The notes under the pieces are model-generated. The model was given only the letters and a program-made list of their open reading frames with translations, searched no databases and had not been told where the DNA came from. From Oceanospirillaceae bacterium (GTDB lineage Bacteria > Pseudomonadota > Gammaproteobacteria > Pseudomonadales > Balneatricaceae), in contig JABSRB010000016.1 in assembly GCA_013215375.1 (NCBI GenBank), positions 1-64,000 on the forward strand: DNA of 64,000 nucleotides. The letters run 5' to 3'. The position numbers and the translations under genes are program-made. Shown piece by piece: positions 20,657-30,385 of the stretch (position 1 is its first letter; every line of letters begins with the position of its first letter).

Positions 20657-21901
20657 TTACTTTTCAGTTAAGGCACCGCTAAAAGCTCGGTATACAGGTT
20701 TGGCTAGATATTTAAGCACTGTGCGAGTATTGGTTTTAATATCAACACTGGCGGTCATGCCTGGTTTTAAATCAATGTTAGAAAAATGTTTACTGTTATT
20801 TTGATAATCCGGATCCACTTTTATTTTGGCAAAATAGTAGGTGCTGGGATCACCTGAGTTGCTAGGTTGGGTGAGTGTGTCGGAGCTGATGTAGTTGAGT
20901 ACGCCATCGATAGAGCCGTAAATAGAGGGATCAAAAGCGTCTAGCTTTATTTTTACCTGCATGCCCGTTGATAAAAACCCAATGTCTACTGGGTTTACCT
21001 TCACTTCGATCAGCATCTCGCTCTGGGTGGGGGATATTTGCAATAACTCATCTCCTGGGCGCAGTACACCGCCCAAAGTATTGAGTTTTAGATATTTAAC
21101 CACGCCATCAACAGGTGCCTTTAACTGGGTGTGAGATTGAATGTTGGCCTGCTCTTGTAACTTAAAGCGGCTAGTATGTAAGTCTGTGGTTAAGGTGCTT
21201 ATTTCTTTGCGAATATCTTGCATAAAAGCGTTGTCGAGTTGACTGATCTCGCCTTTTAGCTCGTTTACTTGGCGTCTGCCACGCATCACTTCCAGACGAC
21301 TTATATCACCGGCTTTGAATAGAGCTTGGTTCATCGCTAGCTCTTCTTGCACTAGCGCTAAGCTGTGTTTAAAGGTGTTGGTTTTATCTTCTAGACTGCG
21401 TTGACGCTGTTTGAACAAACGCATTTGCAGCGCGACAAAGTCGGGGTAATCTTTAAACTGATCGCCAAAAATAGGCACTTGATCTGAACTCTCTGCGCGG
21501 GCGCGGATTAGTGCAGCATCCAGGGCTGCGACACTAGAACGGGCCTCTTCAAAATTAGCATTGACTCTATCGCGCTCCAATATTGCTAAGAGTTGGCCCT
21601 TGCGCACGACACTGCCCTCTTTTACCAGTAACTGTGCCAGTATGCCGCCATCTGCGGTCTGAATTACTTGGGTGCGTGCACTGGCAATGATCTGCCCTTG
21701 GACGCGCACGCTCTGATCTATTTCGAAAAAATACGCCCAGCCAATAAAGGCGGCTAAGCCTATAAACAGCACCATGCTCATAGAGATGAACGAGCTATCC
21801 GTGTCGTGATATAGGTTACTTTCAGAGGCATAAGTTGAGGAATAAACTGCTGTATTAGCATTTTGCAACTTTTCAGCAACTGTTGAATTAGCGGCTAACA
21901 T
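20657..21901 (-). CDS. Type I secretion membrane fusion protein, HlyD family
   Basis: Single N-terminal TM, FFEIDQSVRVQGQIIASARTQVIQTADGGILAQLLVKEGSVVRKGQLLAIL. Confidence 0.92.
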   Translation of the reverse strand: MLAANSTVAEKLQNANTAVYSSTYASESNLYHDTDSSFISMSMVLFIGLAAFIGWAYFFEIDQSVRVQGQIIASARTQVIQTADGGILAQLLVKEGSVVRKGQLLAILERDRVNANFEEARSSVAALDAALIRARAESSDQVPIFGDQFKDYPDFVALQMRLFKQRQRSLEDKTNTFKHSLALVQEELAMNQALFKAGDISRLEVMRGRRQVNELKGEISQLDNAFMQDIRKEISTLTTDLHTSRFKLQEQANIQSHTQLKAPVDGVVKYLKLNTLGGVLRPGDELLQISPTQSEMLIEVKVNPVDIGFLSTGMQVKIKLDAFDPSIYGSIDGVLNYISSDTLTQPSNSGDPSTYYFAKIKVDPDYQNNSKHFSNIDLKPGMTASVDIKTNTRTVLKYLAKPVYRAFSGALTEK

Positions 21902-21936
21902 TCATGATCTCTCTAGTTAAGTTAACGGTAGGCATC

Positions 21937-24060
21937 TTAAGTAACCTTGATTGAACGGCTAATGTTGGCGACATTATTGGCTACGCTAGTGCTGTGTTTT
22001 AGTTTGTCGATTACTTGCAGTTTAGGACCATCCATGACAATTTTTTGGTTGGCAATAACAATGATCCTATCGACTAAATCCAGCATTTCAGGTTTGTGGG
22101 TAACCAGCATTAAGGTGTCTTCAGGGCGGATGTGCTGATAGAGAGATTGGATGATATGCACTTCTAAGTTTCTATCCATAGCTGCGGTAGGCTCATCCAG
22201 CAACCAGATGTTGGGCTTTAATAAAAAAGCGCGGGTCAAGTTCACTAATTGTTTTTGACCGCCAGATAATCCTGTACCACCTTCAAAAATAGGTTGTTGC
22301 AGACCTTGTGGATTGGGGGTGATGACACTGTTGAGTAAACCGCTTATTTTCGCCGCCGCCAAAATAGCCTCATCCCCTGGGTCAATCATGCCCAGAATTA
22401 GATTATCGCGCAGTGTTCCGGAAAATAATCTTGCCTCCTGTTGCACATAACCTACAGCTTCCGCTAAGTTAGGTTTGGCAATATGTGCCAAGTCTACATC
22501 GTCTAATAATATTCGACCTTGCTGGGGTTTATACAAACCGGCCAAGAGCCTTAATAAGCTGGTTTTACCCGCGCCAACTGGGCCTAAAATAGCAATTTTT
22601 TCACCGGGTTTTATGCTTAGGTTAGCAATGCACAACGCTGGGGATTCACCGTAACTAACCTCGACATCGCGCAGCTGATAACCGCCCTTGATATGATTGA
22701 GAACAACAGGCTGTACAACACCGTGATGGTCGTCTTCTAGCTCCCAGAGTGAATCTAGCCCTTGTAATGCCGCTTTAGCATGGGCCCATTGCATTAAGTG
22801 ATTGGGAATAGTGGCAACTGGAGCCAAAATTCGCCCTGAAAGAATAGAGCAGGCAATTAACCCGCCCATGGTCAGCTGCGCATTGGTGATCAATAGCGCG
22901 CCACTGGCCACCATCAGAATATAAGAGAGTTGCTGAAAGCTACTGACGAGATGTTGCGAGTGCTCACTGATGCGGCGCATTTTTAGCTCATAAGAGCGCG
23001 CTTCATCGGTGGTATTCATCCAGCGCGAGAGCATTCGCCAGCCGCCTTGGCCGGCTTTAATCGTCTCGGCCCCCTCCACAGTTTCAACCAATAATCCTGT
23101 TTTAAAGTTTACTGCTGCAGTGGTTTGTTGCGCCAGGTGCATCACTTGTTTTTTATAAAACAAACCGATGCTTAAGCTGATGAAGAAGAATGTTAGCGGG
23201 ATTAGTGCCAATGACCCAGCGATGGCATAGATCACCGTGCCAAAGAGTAGGGCGAAAGGCGCATCAACCAATAACTGTGTAGTGACACCGGTTAAAAATG
23301 AGCGCACGGTCTCGTAGCCGCGCATTTGCGACGCAAGCCCGCCGACACTTTGCGGTAGTTGGTCAATGCGAATGGCTAAAAAACGTAGATAAATGCTCCG
23401 TGCCAAGCGTTTATCGACAGTATCTGAGAGCTTATCAAATAATTTAGAGCGGACTTTTTTGGCGAGTAACTCGTACAAAATAGCTAAAGTTACACCGATA
23501 GAAAGTACATATAAGGTCTGCGTAGAACCGGTGGGCACCACTCTGTCATACACTTGCATGGTATAAAATGAGCTGCCCAATGCCACCAAATTGATCACAA
23601 TGGCTCCTAGTATAATATTAAACAGCACTTTTTTATGGGAGAAAAACTCAGAGAAAATCAATTGATAAACAGGGCTGGTACTCGATGAAAAAACGGCTTT
23701 CATATCTACTTTGAACAGCAAATATTGATCTAAGTAAGGTAGCGCCTGCTCATTCCATTGATGCTCATCTTCGGCCCACCAGTGTACCACCCAGTGTAGC
23801 GCTGCATTTTGGCCTAACACCACCCCCCATTGACCACTTTGATCAAAGATAAGCGCGGGTGTGATAGAGGGATCGGCATGTTTTATTTGGCGCGGTTTTT
23901 TAAGTCCTAAAGCCCTTAATACGCCACACAGCTTATCTTTTGGACTGGCGGTGATGTTTTGCTGGTAACACGCTTCCTGTAAATTTAGCTTGTCGAAAGC
24001 GCAATGTTGCAGTGCGCAAAGCTTCAATAAACAGGGATGTAGCGAGCCCAAGTCATTCAT
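21937..24060 (-). CDS. Type I secretion ABC transporter/permease (LapB/HlyB-like)
   Basis: N-terminal C39-like domain, ABC TM domain, Walker A LGPVGAGKTSLLRLL, signature LSGGQKQ, LLDEPTAAMD. Confidence 0.92.
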   Translation of the reverse strand: MNDLGSLHPCLLKLCALQHCAFDKLNLQEACYQQNITASPKDKLCGVLRALGLKKPRQIKHADPSITPALIFDQSGQWGVVLGQNAALHWVVHWWAEDEHQWNEQALPYLDQYLLFKVDMKAVFSSSTSPVYQLIFSEFFSHKKVLFNIILGAIVINLVALGSSFYTMQVYDRVVPTGSTQTLYVLSIGVTLAILYELLAKKVRSKLFDKLSDTVDKRLARSIYLRFLAIRIDQLPQSVGGLASQMRGYETVRSFLTGVTTQLLVDAPFALLFGTVIYAIAGSLALIPLTFFFISLSIGLFYKKQVMHLAQQTTAAVNFKTGLLVETVEGAETIKAGQGGWRMLSRWMNTTDEARSYELKMRRISEHSQHLVSSFQQLSYILMVASGALLITNAQLTMGGLIACSILSGRILAPVATIPNHLMQWAHAKAALQGLDSLWELEDDHHGVVQPVVLNHIKGGYQLRDVEVSYGESPALCIANLSIKPGEKIAILGPVGAGKTSLLRLLAGLYKPQQGRILLDDVDLAHIAKPNLAEAVGYVQQEARLFSGTLRDNLILGMIDPGDEAILAAAKISGLLNSVITPNPQGLQQPIFEGGTGLSGGQKQLVNLTRAFLLKPNIWLLDEPTAAMDRNLEVHIIQSLYQHIRPEDTLMLVTHKPEMLDLVDRIIVIANQKIVMDGPKLQVIDKLKHSTSVANNVANISRSIKVT

Positions 24061-25472
24061 ATTTCAGTACCAGTGTAATCACTAACGCCATTGGTCACAG
24101 TGGCTAATCGCCAACTAGCGACTAAGTTAGCAGCCTTTGCATCAGCTAGTATTAGGCGCTGATTGACTAAGTCTCTGGTGGCATTTAATACATCTAGCCA
24201 GCTTTTGTGACCGGCTAAAAATTGGCGCTTATAAGAGCGTGCGACACTGATGGCGGTTCTTAGGGAGGTATCTAATGCCTTGATCCGTTGTGTGTAAGAG
24301 CGCACCGCGATGTGATCGATAATAACTTGTACTTCTATGGCTTGTCTTTCAACTTCTAATTGAGCGCCGGCTGCTAATTGTAAGGATTTGGCCTCTTGAA
24401 TATTGGAAAGCATCGATAAACCCGCACCAAACTGGCTGTTTAGCTGTAGGAAAATGCGGCTTTCATCATCTTGATCTGCGTTGTCAAAATCTCCTATTTG
24501 ATGCTCTAATCTCAGACTGATTTGCGGTTTAAAGGCAGCGCGTTGCTGCTGAGTTTGCGCGTTAGCCATATTGATTTTGGCATGGGCGTAATCTATATCT
24601 GGGTTTAATTTTTTCGCTCTGAGTAGCAGCTCTGCACGACTAGAGTGCACCTTGATAGACTTTGACATAACCTCAATGAGGTTTTTACTGGTTAAGGGCC
24701 TGCGGATGAATGCACTGAGTTTAATCAAGGCTATCTGTTCTTGGGCTTCAATCGCTTCAAGCTCTGCTAAGCTAGAAGCTAAGCGTCCGCTAGCGAGTGC
24801 TCTATCGCTTTTGGCGGATAAACCTAATTTGACCCGGCGATTAACTAAATTCAGCAGACTTTTATGGGTACTAAGGCTTTTCTGCCAGGCATCTTTTTTT
24901 AAAGCTGTTGCCAGCCATTGACCGTAATCTTGAATGACCCGCAGGCCTATATCGCGTTTACCTTGGTCTAACTGCGCAGAGGCCGCATCACTGTTACTCC
25001 TTGCGTAATTAAGTCCGGCGCTGAGCTTGCCCCCAGTCCATAGTGGTTGGGTAATGCTCAATACAATTTTGTGTTTGTCTCCCTGGAAAGAGGGAGAGTT
25101 ATTAGCGCTAAAGACACGTTTAGCATCAAGGGCGATAGTGGGATAGAACTGCCACTTAGCACTCTTTTGTGCAGCTTTTGCAGCGGCAGAGCTAAACTGT
25201 AAAGATTGAATTGAGGGCCCATGGCTTAATGCCAAATGGATTAAATCGCTCAAAGTAAAATTTTCTAATGGCAGCGGCGTTTCAAGTTTGGCACTCTCCT
25301 GCGTAAAAATACTTTGGTACTCTTGCTGTCGTTTATTTTGCTCAGTAATGTTTAACTGTGTCTGGGCTAAAGTAGTAGCAAAAATAGCCGCGCTAAATAA
25401 AGTTAGCGTTATGGTTGATATAGCGCTATTTAGTGCGCGATGTAGATAAGTCGTCCTTAAAGGAGTGGTCAC
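24057..25472 (-). CDS. TolC-family outer membrane protein
   Basis: TolC-like repeats; first gene of the T1SS operon, stop overlaps the ABC gene start. Confidence 0.88.
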   Translation of the reverse strand: MTTPLRTTYLHRALNSAISTITLTLFSAAIFATTLAQTQLNITEQNKRQQEYQSIFTQESAKLETPLPLENFTLSDLIHLALSHGPSIQSLQFSSAAAKAAQKSAKWQFYPTIALDAKRVFSANNSPSFQGDKHKIVLSITQPLWTGGKLSAGLNYARSNSDAASAQLDQGKRDIGLRVIQDYGQWLATALKKDAWQKSLSTHKSLLNLVNRRVKLGLSAKSDRALASGRLASSLAELEAIEAQEQIALIKLSAFIRRPLTSKNLIEVMSKSIKVHSSRAELLLRAKKLNPDIDYAHAKINMANAQTQQQRAAFKPQISLRLEHQIGDFDNADQDDESRIFLQLNSQFGAGLSMLSNIQEAKSLQLAAGAQLEVERQAIEVQVIIDHIAVRSYTQRIKALDTSLRTAISVARSYKRQFLAGHKSWLDVLNATRDLVNQRLILADAKAANLVASWRLATVTNGVSDYTGTEI

Positions 25473-25688
25473 GGTATAGGTCCTTTATATATTAAATATT
25501 CCATTGCCATTAAATATAGTTAAGAATCTGTGCTTTACCAATATAATTTAACAATACTTCTACTTACTTGAAGCGTTAGAGAAAGCTGAAAGCTTTATTA
25601 TTATGTAATGCTTTGGAGACGTAATTTTTAATCTTCAGGCAGGTGTTTATATAAAATGTAGAGTAATAGAGACCTGAATGAGTCCCAG

Positions 25689-26507
25689 TTGGGGGTGCAT
25701 AAAGCTAAATCGATTAATACTAGGAATAAATATATGCCATTTATAGACAGTCACTGCCATTTAGATTTTGCGCAGTTCAGTGATGATTTTGCCGGTATCT
25801 TAAGTGCGGCAAATGCACTTAATGTCATGGAATTTGTGGTGCCCAGTATCGCGGTAAACAATTTTGATAAAGTGTTAGCGCTCGCGAATCAATATCCTGC
25901 CATACATCATGCCTTTGGGATGCACCCTTGTTTTATGGCACAGCACCAAGGGGATCATGTACAGGTACTTGAGCAATATGCCGACAAACACCAGCCTTGT
26001 GCTATCGGTGAGATAGGGCTCGACTATTTTATAGAGAAGGATGCACAGGGGAGGCAAGCGCAATTAGACTTGTTTGAGGCACAGATTTCACTGGCTGATA
26101 GTGCTGACCTACCAGTGCTGCTACACGTGCGTAAAGCCCATGATCAAGTACTTAGTGTGTTAAAAAAGTCCAAATTTCAAGCCGGTGGCATAGTGCACGC
26201 CTTTAATGGTAGCTTTGAGCAAGCCGCGCGTTATACCCAAGAATTTGGTTTTAAGTTGGGTTTTGGCGGGGCGATTACCCACACTCGTGCCACTAAATTG
26301 AGAGATTTAGTCAGCAAGCTTGCGCTGAGCGATATAGTGTTAGAAACGGATGCGCCAGACATGCCACTGGCCAATATGAGCCAAGCATTTAATCAGCCAG
26401 CGAATATAAAAGTTATAGCAGAAGTGGTGTTTGCATTGCGCAGTGAAAGTGCAGCGCAGATAGAGCGGCAGCTGACGCAAAATACTCGCAGCTGCCTCAA
26501 TATTTAG
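25689..26507 (+). CDS. tatD: TatD family hydrolase (start probably at MPFIDSHCHLDF, about 25734)
   Basis: FIDSHCHLDF, AIGEIGLDYF, LLHVRKAHDQVL, VLETDAPDMPL motifs. Confidence 0.9.
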   Translation: MGVHKAKSINTRNKYMPFIDSHCHLDFAQFSDDFAGILSAANALNVMEFVVPSIAVNNFDKVLALANQYPAIHHAFGMHPCFMAQHQGDHVQVLEQYADKHQPCAIGEIGLDYFIEKDAQGRQAQLDLFEAQISLADSADLPVLLHVRKAHDQVLSVLKKSKFQAGGIVHAFNGSFEQAARYTQEFGFKLGFGGAITHTRATKLRDLVSKLALSDIVLETDAPDMPLANMSQAFNQPANIKVIAEVVFALRSESAAQIERQLTQNTRSCLNI

Positions 26508-26516
26508 TGTTTTATT

Positions 26517-26679
26517 TAGTTCCCATCCAGAAACAGATGTCTACTGCGAAAGCCCCACTAGCTCGATCTGCTCACTACTAGATGTAGTTATTTGGAATGA
26601 CCAAACGCCAACATCTAGTATCGTTCATCTCAAGCAATTGGGTCTCCCTCGCTACGACCCCGTTTCTGGATGAGAACTA
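26517..26679. repeat. MITE-like element with terminal inverted repeats (element 2)
   Basis: TAGTTCCCATCCAGAAAC (26517-26534) versus GTTTCTGGATGAGAACTA (26662-26679), 17/18 as inverted repeat; nested stems ACTAGATGT/ACATCTAGT (26577-26619), TTTGG/CCAAA (26591-26605), GGGTC/GACCC (26640-26660). Confidence 0.75.
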
Positions 26680-27123
26680 GTTAGCGTAGGTATCGTGCTC
26701 AATTTTTTTCAGAGTACGCCACACAGTATTAGTCTGCTGGTTTACCGGTACGCTGTACAGGCCACTGTCTAACAGTTGTGCACGATAATCTAAATGCTCA
26801 CCGCGGGTGATCATCTTAATCGCACTGGATACTCGGTTAGGTCCTTCAATTTGCTGCTGATAGATATTCTCAATCACTTTTGATTCAACAATATTGATAG
26901 CGAGGCTGATTAAAGACTGGCACTGACCTTTATATTCAGTATCAGCATAGCCAAGACAAAATGCCCCTGTTTGAGTGTTGACTAAGTAATGGGTGACTGG
27001 CGTGGTGTTTAAGCCAAGATTAGCCGCGCAACCCGCTAACAGAATGCTGCTGCCTATCATCACTTTCGCTAAAATATTCGCCGGTTGGTAAACACTGAAA
27101 TTTTTACGCATAGCTTTCATCAA
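26677..27123 (-). CDS. Lipoprotein of unknown function
   Basis: Lipobox ILLAGCAA; 148 aa. Confidence 0.6.
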   Translation of the reverse strand: MMKAMRKNFSVYQPANILAKVMIGSSILLAGCAANLGLNTTPVTHYLVNTQTGAFCLGYADTEYKGQCQSLISLAINIVESKVIENIYQQQIEGPNRVSSAIKMITRGEHLDYRAQLLDSGLYSVPVNQQTNTVWRTLKKIEHDTYAN

Positions 27124-27140
27124 ATTTATCCTAAACAGGT

Positions 27141-29057
27141 TTATTTACAATAATCATCGAACGGATTAGCTTGGCTAATATCGATGCTATTTTTATAGCC
27201 AGGAATATCTATCTGACTATCGGTGATGGTTAAATCATCACCTTCAAGTACATTGTGATTAAATTTGTAACTAGGTTTTACTTCACCGCGACAGGCGCTG
27301 GCATCATAAGCTTGCGCTTTAGCATCGACCTGTACGTTCAGTGTTTGCCATTGCTTAAATTTCTCTGCACCGTGTTTATTCAATAACATGTCTTTAACGA
27401 TATGCGGACTGAGTACTGGGGCGCTGGCATTGTTGCCACCAAAGCCTTTGGAATTCAAGATGACAGAATCCATACCCGTAACACCTACATTTAAATGCTC
27501 TCTAGAGAGTAGTAAATTACTTTGGTGTACATCATCGGCAAAACTCTCGCTAGTAGCGATGCCTGGAATATAACCGTAGGCCCAAGTTCCCAGTGAAGAT
27601 GCTAACTGGTCACCGCCTGCAGTGCCTTGAGAGTGCCCCAAGTAACATTTTATCGCTGCTACAGGCCACTTGTCGATTGCAAAAGCTTTGGCTACTTGGT
27701 TGATAACATGAGATTCAGTCACTCTGTTTTGTGGGGTGCTAGTGCCGTGTGCCTGTACAAAAGAGCGTTGTTGCAGTGATTCTTTACCGAGTATCGCGCT
27801 GATCAGTGCCGCTGATTTACTCAAGGTAATATAGTTGCCAATACCCGGTGCTGAAATAGATTTTTTGTGGCCATCTGCGTTGACAAAAACATCGGGAACC
27901 GCACCGTGAATTTGTGCACCTAACTCAAGGGCCAGTTCATCGTTCATCAACAGTACAAACTGGCTGGACTCGCCAATGGTGAAACCACAGTTTTCAGCAA
28001 AGGGGCGGCAAGAGGTGCGATAGTGCTCATCGGTCAATTCGTCAACGTTATTGAGCGCTTTAAGATCTTTGTCTTCTGCGAGCGCACCCATAGTGCGAAA
28101 GCCTTCGATAATTTCCGGGGTAATAGGTGCATCACTGCCGCCCACTAGCACCACTTTTTTACGTCCCTCGCGGATATCTTGTACGCCGTTACGCAAGTTA
28201 TATAAAAAAGTGGCGCAGGCACCAAGTGAACCGCCTGTGCTGCCAACATTACCTATAACATAAGCGTTGACAAAATCTGCGGGCATTTGCGCGTAGCCCA
28301 ATGGCATTTGCTTGGAGGTAATGCGCTTGCCGATGCTGGGGTATTTAGTGAGACCGCCAAAGCCTAAATCATCTAACTGGCCAATAGAGTTGCTGGCGTA
28401 GACCGCAATGTCATCGGGGGAGACTGCATCTGCAATATCTTCAAAGGGAATACCGCAGGAGCTAATGGCATCGGAGGCAGCGTAAATCGTCATTTGTAAA
28501 TTGCGCGGATGGTTACGCGATTGATAAAGTTTGCCCGGCTCAAATCCCGTGGGTAATTGCCCCGCTGTTTTAACGGCCGCCTCTTTCGTATCCGGTAAAA
28601 TAACCGGTAACTCGCCGGTAACGGTGATTTTAAATAGGTTATCGGCGAGTTCTTCTAACTGCCAGTTTTCGGGGATTACATTGGGTAGTTGGCGTTTAGT
28701 TAATGAAAAACATAACGGCTCGATCGCTTTAAGCGCGGTGGCTTTGTTAAATGTCATGGCGTTGACATCAAAGTGCTGCTTATCGATTTTACGAATCAGT
28801 GAGTTTTTAAGAACTTGCTCGCTAATGGACTCCACTAAACTTGCAAGGGAGTGGAACTCGCCTAATTCAGTCTGATAGTGCTCTTGGTCTTTAGTGACAG
28901 TGACCAGGTTACTGATAGTAGCGAGAGATAAAAGGGTTGCAGCGCGTGCCTCGGGAGTGAGCTTTTCAATAATTAAACGTCGATAACTGTGGTGAAAGGA
29001 GCTTCTTCCTGCTGGATTGATACCACCGAATCCAACAATAACGGGTAGATGTGACAA
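27141..29057 (-). CDS. fabY: Beta-ketoacyl-ACP synthase, FabY-like
   Basis: 638 aa; MSHLPVIVGFGGINPAGRSSFHHSYRRLIIEKL resembles Pseudomonas-type FabY as recalled; KAS motifs GACATFLYN, VQAHGTSTPQNR, KCYLGHSQGTAGGDQ. Confidence 0.75.
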   Translation of the reverse strand: MSHLPVIVGFGGINPAGRSSFHHSYRRLIIEKLTPEARAATLLSLATISNLVTVTKDQEHYQTELGEFHSLASLVESISEQVLKNSLIRKIDKQHFDVNAMTFNKATALKAIEPLCFSLTKRQLPNVIPENWQLEELADNLFKITVTGELPVILPDTKEAAVKTAGQLPTGFEPGKLYQSRNHPRNLQMTIYAASDAISSCGIPFEDIADAVSPDDIAVYASNSIGQLDDLGFGGLTKYPSIGKRITSKQMPLGYAQMPADFVNAYVIGNVGSTGGSLGACATFLYNLRNGVQDIREGRKKVVLVGGSDAPITPEIIEGFRTMGALAEDKDLKALNNVDELTDEHYRTSCRPFAENCGFTIGESSQFVLLMNDELALELGAQIHGAVPDVFVNADGHKKSISAPGIGNYITLSKSAALISAILGKESLQQRSFVQAHGTSTPQNRVTESHVINQVAKAFAIDKWPVAAIKCYLGHSQGTAGGDQLASSLGTWAYGYIPGIATSESFADDVHQSNLLLSREHLNVGVTGMDSVILNSKGFGGNNASAPVLSPHIVKDMLLNKHGAEKFKQWQTLNVQVDAKAQAYDASACRGEVKPSYKFNHNVLEGDDLTITDSQIDIPGYKNSIDISQANPFDDYCK

Positions 29058-29436
29058 ATAATGCTCCTTAAAACTATTAGATAGGGGATGAACTTAAATA
29101 GATGAAATGTTGTTCAAACCGCGAATAGAAACTTAATACAATTATCGTTGCGTATTCTAGCGATTGCGGCTAAAAGAGGCTAGGTTTTTGACCAGAATTT
29201 ACCAACAAATTATCCACTGCGCGTTTTAATTATATAAAGTAGTTGGGTGTGAGCTTTTGCATATTTAAAGTAGCGCCGATAAAAACCTTAGCAAAGGTAG
29301 GAATTTGGTTAGCTTTGTGTTTTTATGCTGTAATCTACCGGTTGTATGCTATTGCAAGTATCAAAAAATAGCTCGGTAATTAATTGCTACCTATATGCAT
29401 TGAATCCTCTGGTAAAGAGAAAAAGGAATCCTTTTT

Positions 29437-30096
29437 ATGAGTAAAAAAATAGCCGCCTTAGTACTGCCTCTCATTCTTTTAACCGGGTGTGCCGCGACTC
29501 AAGGGCCCAATGGTAAAACTACCTATGGCGCGATAGGCGGAGCACTAGTAGGCGCCCTTTTAGGTAGCCAAATGGATAATGATGGTAACCGTGATACCGG
29601 TATTATAGTCGGTGCGTTAGCAGGCGCTGCAGCCGGTGGCGCTATTGGTAATTATATGGATCGTCAAGAGGCGGCCATGCGCGCCCAGCTTGAAGATGAA
29701 AGACGTCGCAATGCCATTGAAATAGAGCGCATTAAAGATGACACGTTAAGACTAGTGTTAAACGATGATGTCTCCTTTGATTTCAACTCTGCGCAAGTTA
29801 AGCCTTCTTTTCACAAGTCATTAGACAAAGTGAATCAAGTTTTAGGACACTACAGCAGCTCTAGAATCACCATTGTCGGTCACACCGATTCAAAGGGTTC
29901 AGAGAGTTACAACCAGTCACTTTCAGAGCGACGTGCCAGTGCGGTAAAAAACTATTTATCAGGTGGCGGTGTAGTGGTGAGTCGTTTAAATACCTTAGGT
30001 CGTGGCGAACTACAGCCTAGAGATACCAACGATACTAGTGCCGGTCGCTCACGTAACCGTCGTGTAGAATTATTAGTACAAGCGATAGGTAGTTAA
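29437..30096 (+). CDS. OmpA-family lipoprotein with glycine-zipper region
   Basis: Lipobox LLTGCAAT; GAIGGALVGALLGSQ; OmpA C-terminal VGHTDSKGSESYNQSLSERRASAVKNYL. Confidence 0.9.
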   Translation: MSKKIAALVLPLILLTGCAATQGPNGKTTYGAIGGALVGALLGSQMDNDGNRDTGIIVGALAGAAAGGAIGNYMDRQEAAMRAQLEDERRRNAIEIERIKDDTLRLVLNDDVSFDFNSAQVKPSFHKSLDKVNQVLGHYSSSRITIVGHTDSKGSESYNQSLSERRASAVKNYLSGGGVVVSRLNTLGRGELQPRDTNDTSAGRSRNRRVELLVQAIGS

Positions 30097-30122
30097 GGCT
30101 AGCTAAAAAGCTAGAAGCTAAG

Positions 30123-30158
30123 AAGCCGCTGATCATTTGCATGCTCAGCGGCTTTTTT
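30123..30158 (+). terminator. Rho-independent terminator
   Basis: AAGCCGCTGA-loop-TCAGCGGCTT followed by a T run. Confidence 0.85.
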
Positions 30159-30385
30159 ATGTGCGGTCAGTTTTATTTCGACAAATACCAGTTACTAAGT
30201 TGAAAAACCATGTAGGCGAAAGATATTCGTATCTGTGATCCAGATCTCGGTTAACGTATCCAACCAGTCTTCTTTATTTTACCTTCCAGATTAAAATAGC
30301 CTCCGAGAAATTTAAGAATTAGCGTATTATTTTCAAAAATTATAAAAACTCTAGTTTCGTTAGTCTTTATCAGGGTCTTTTTTCT

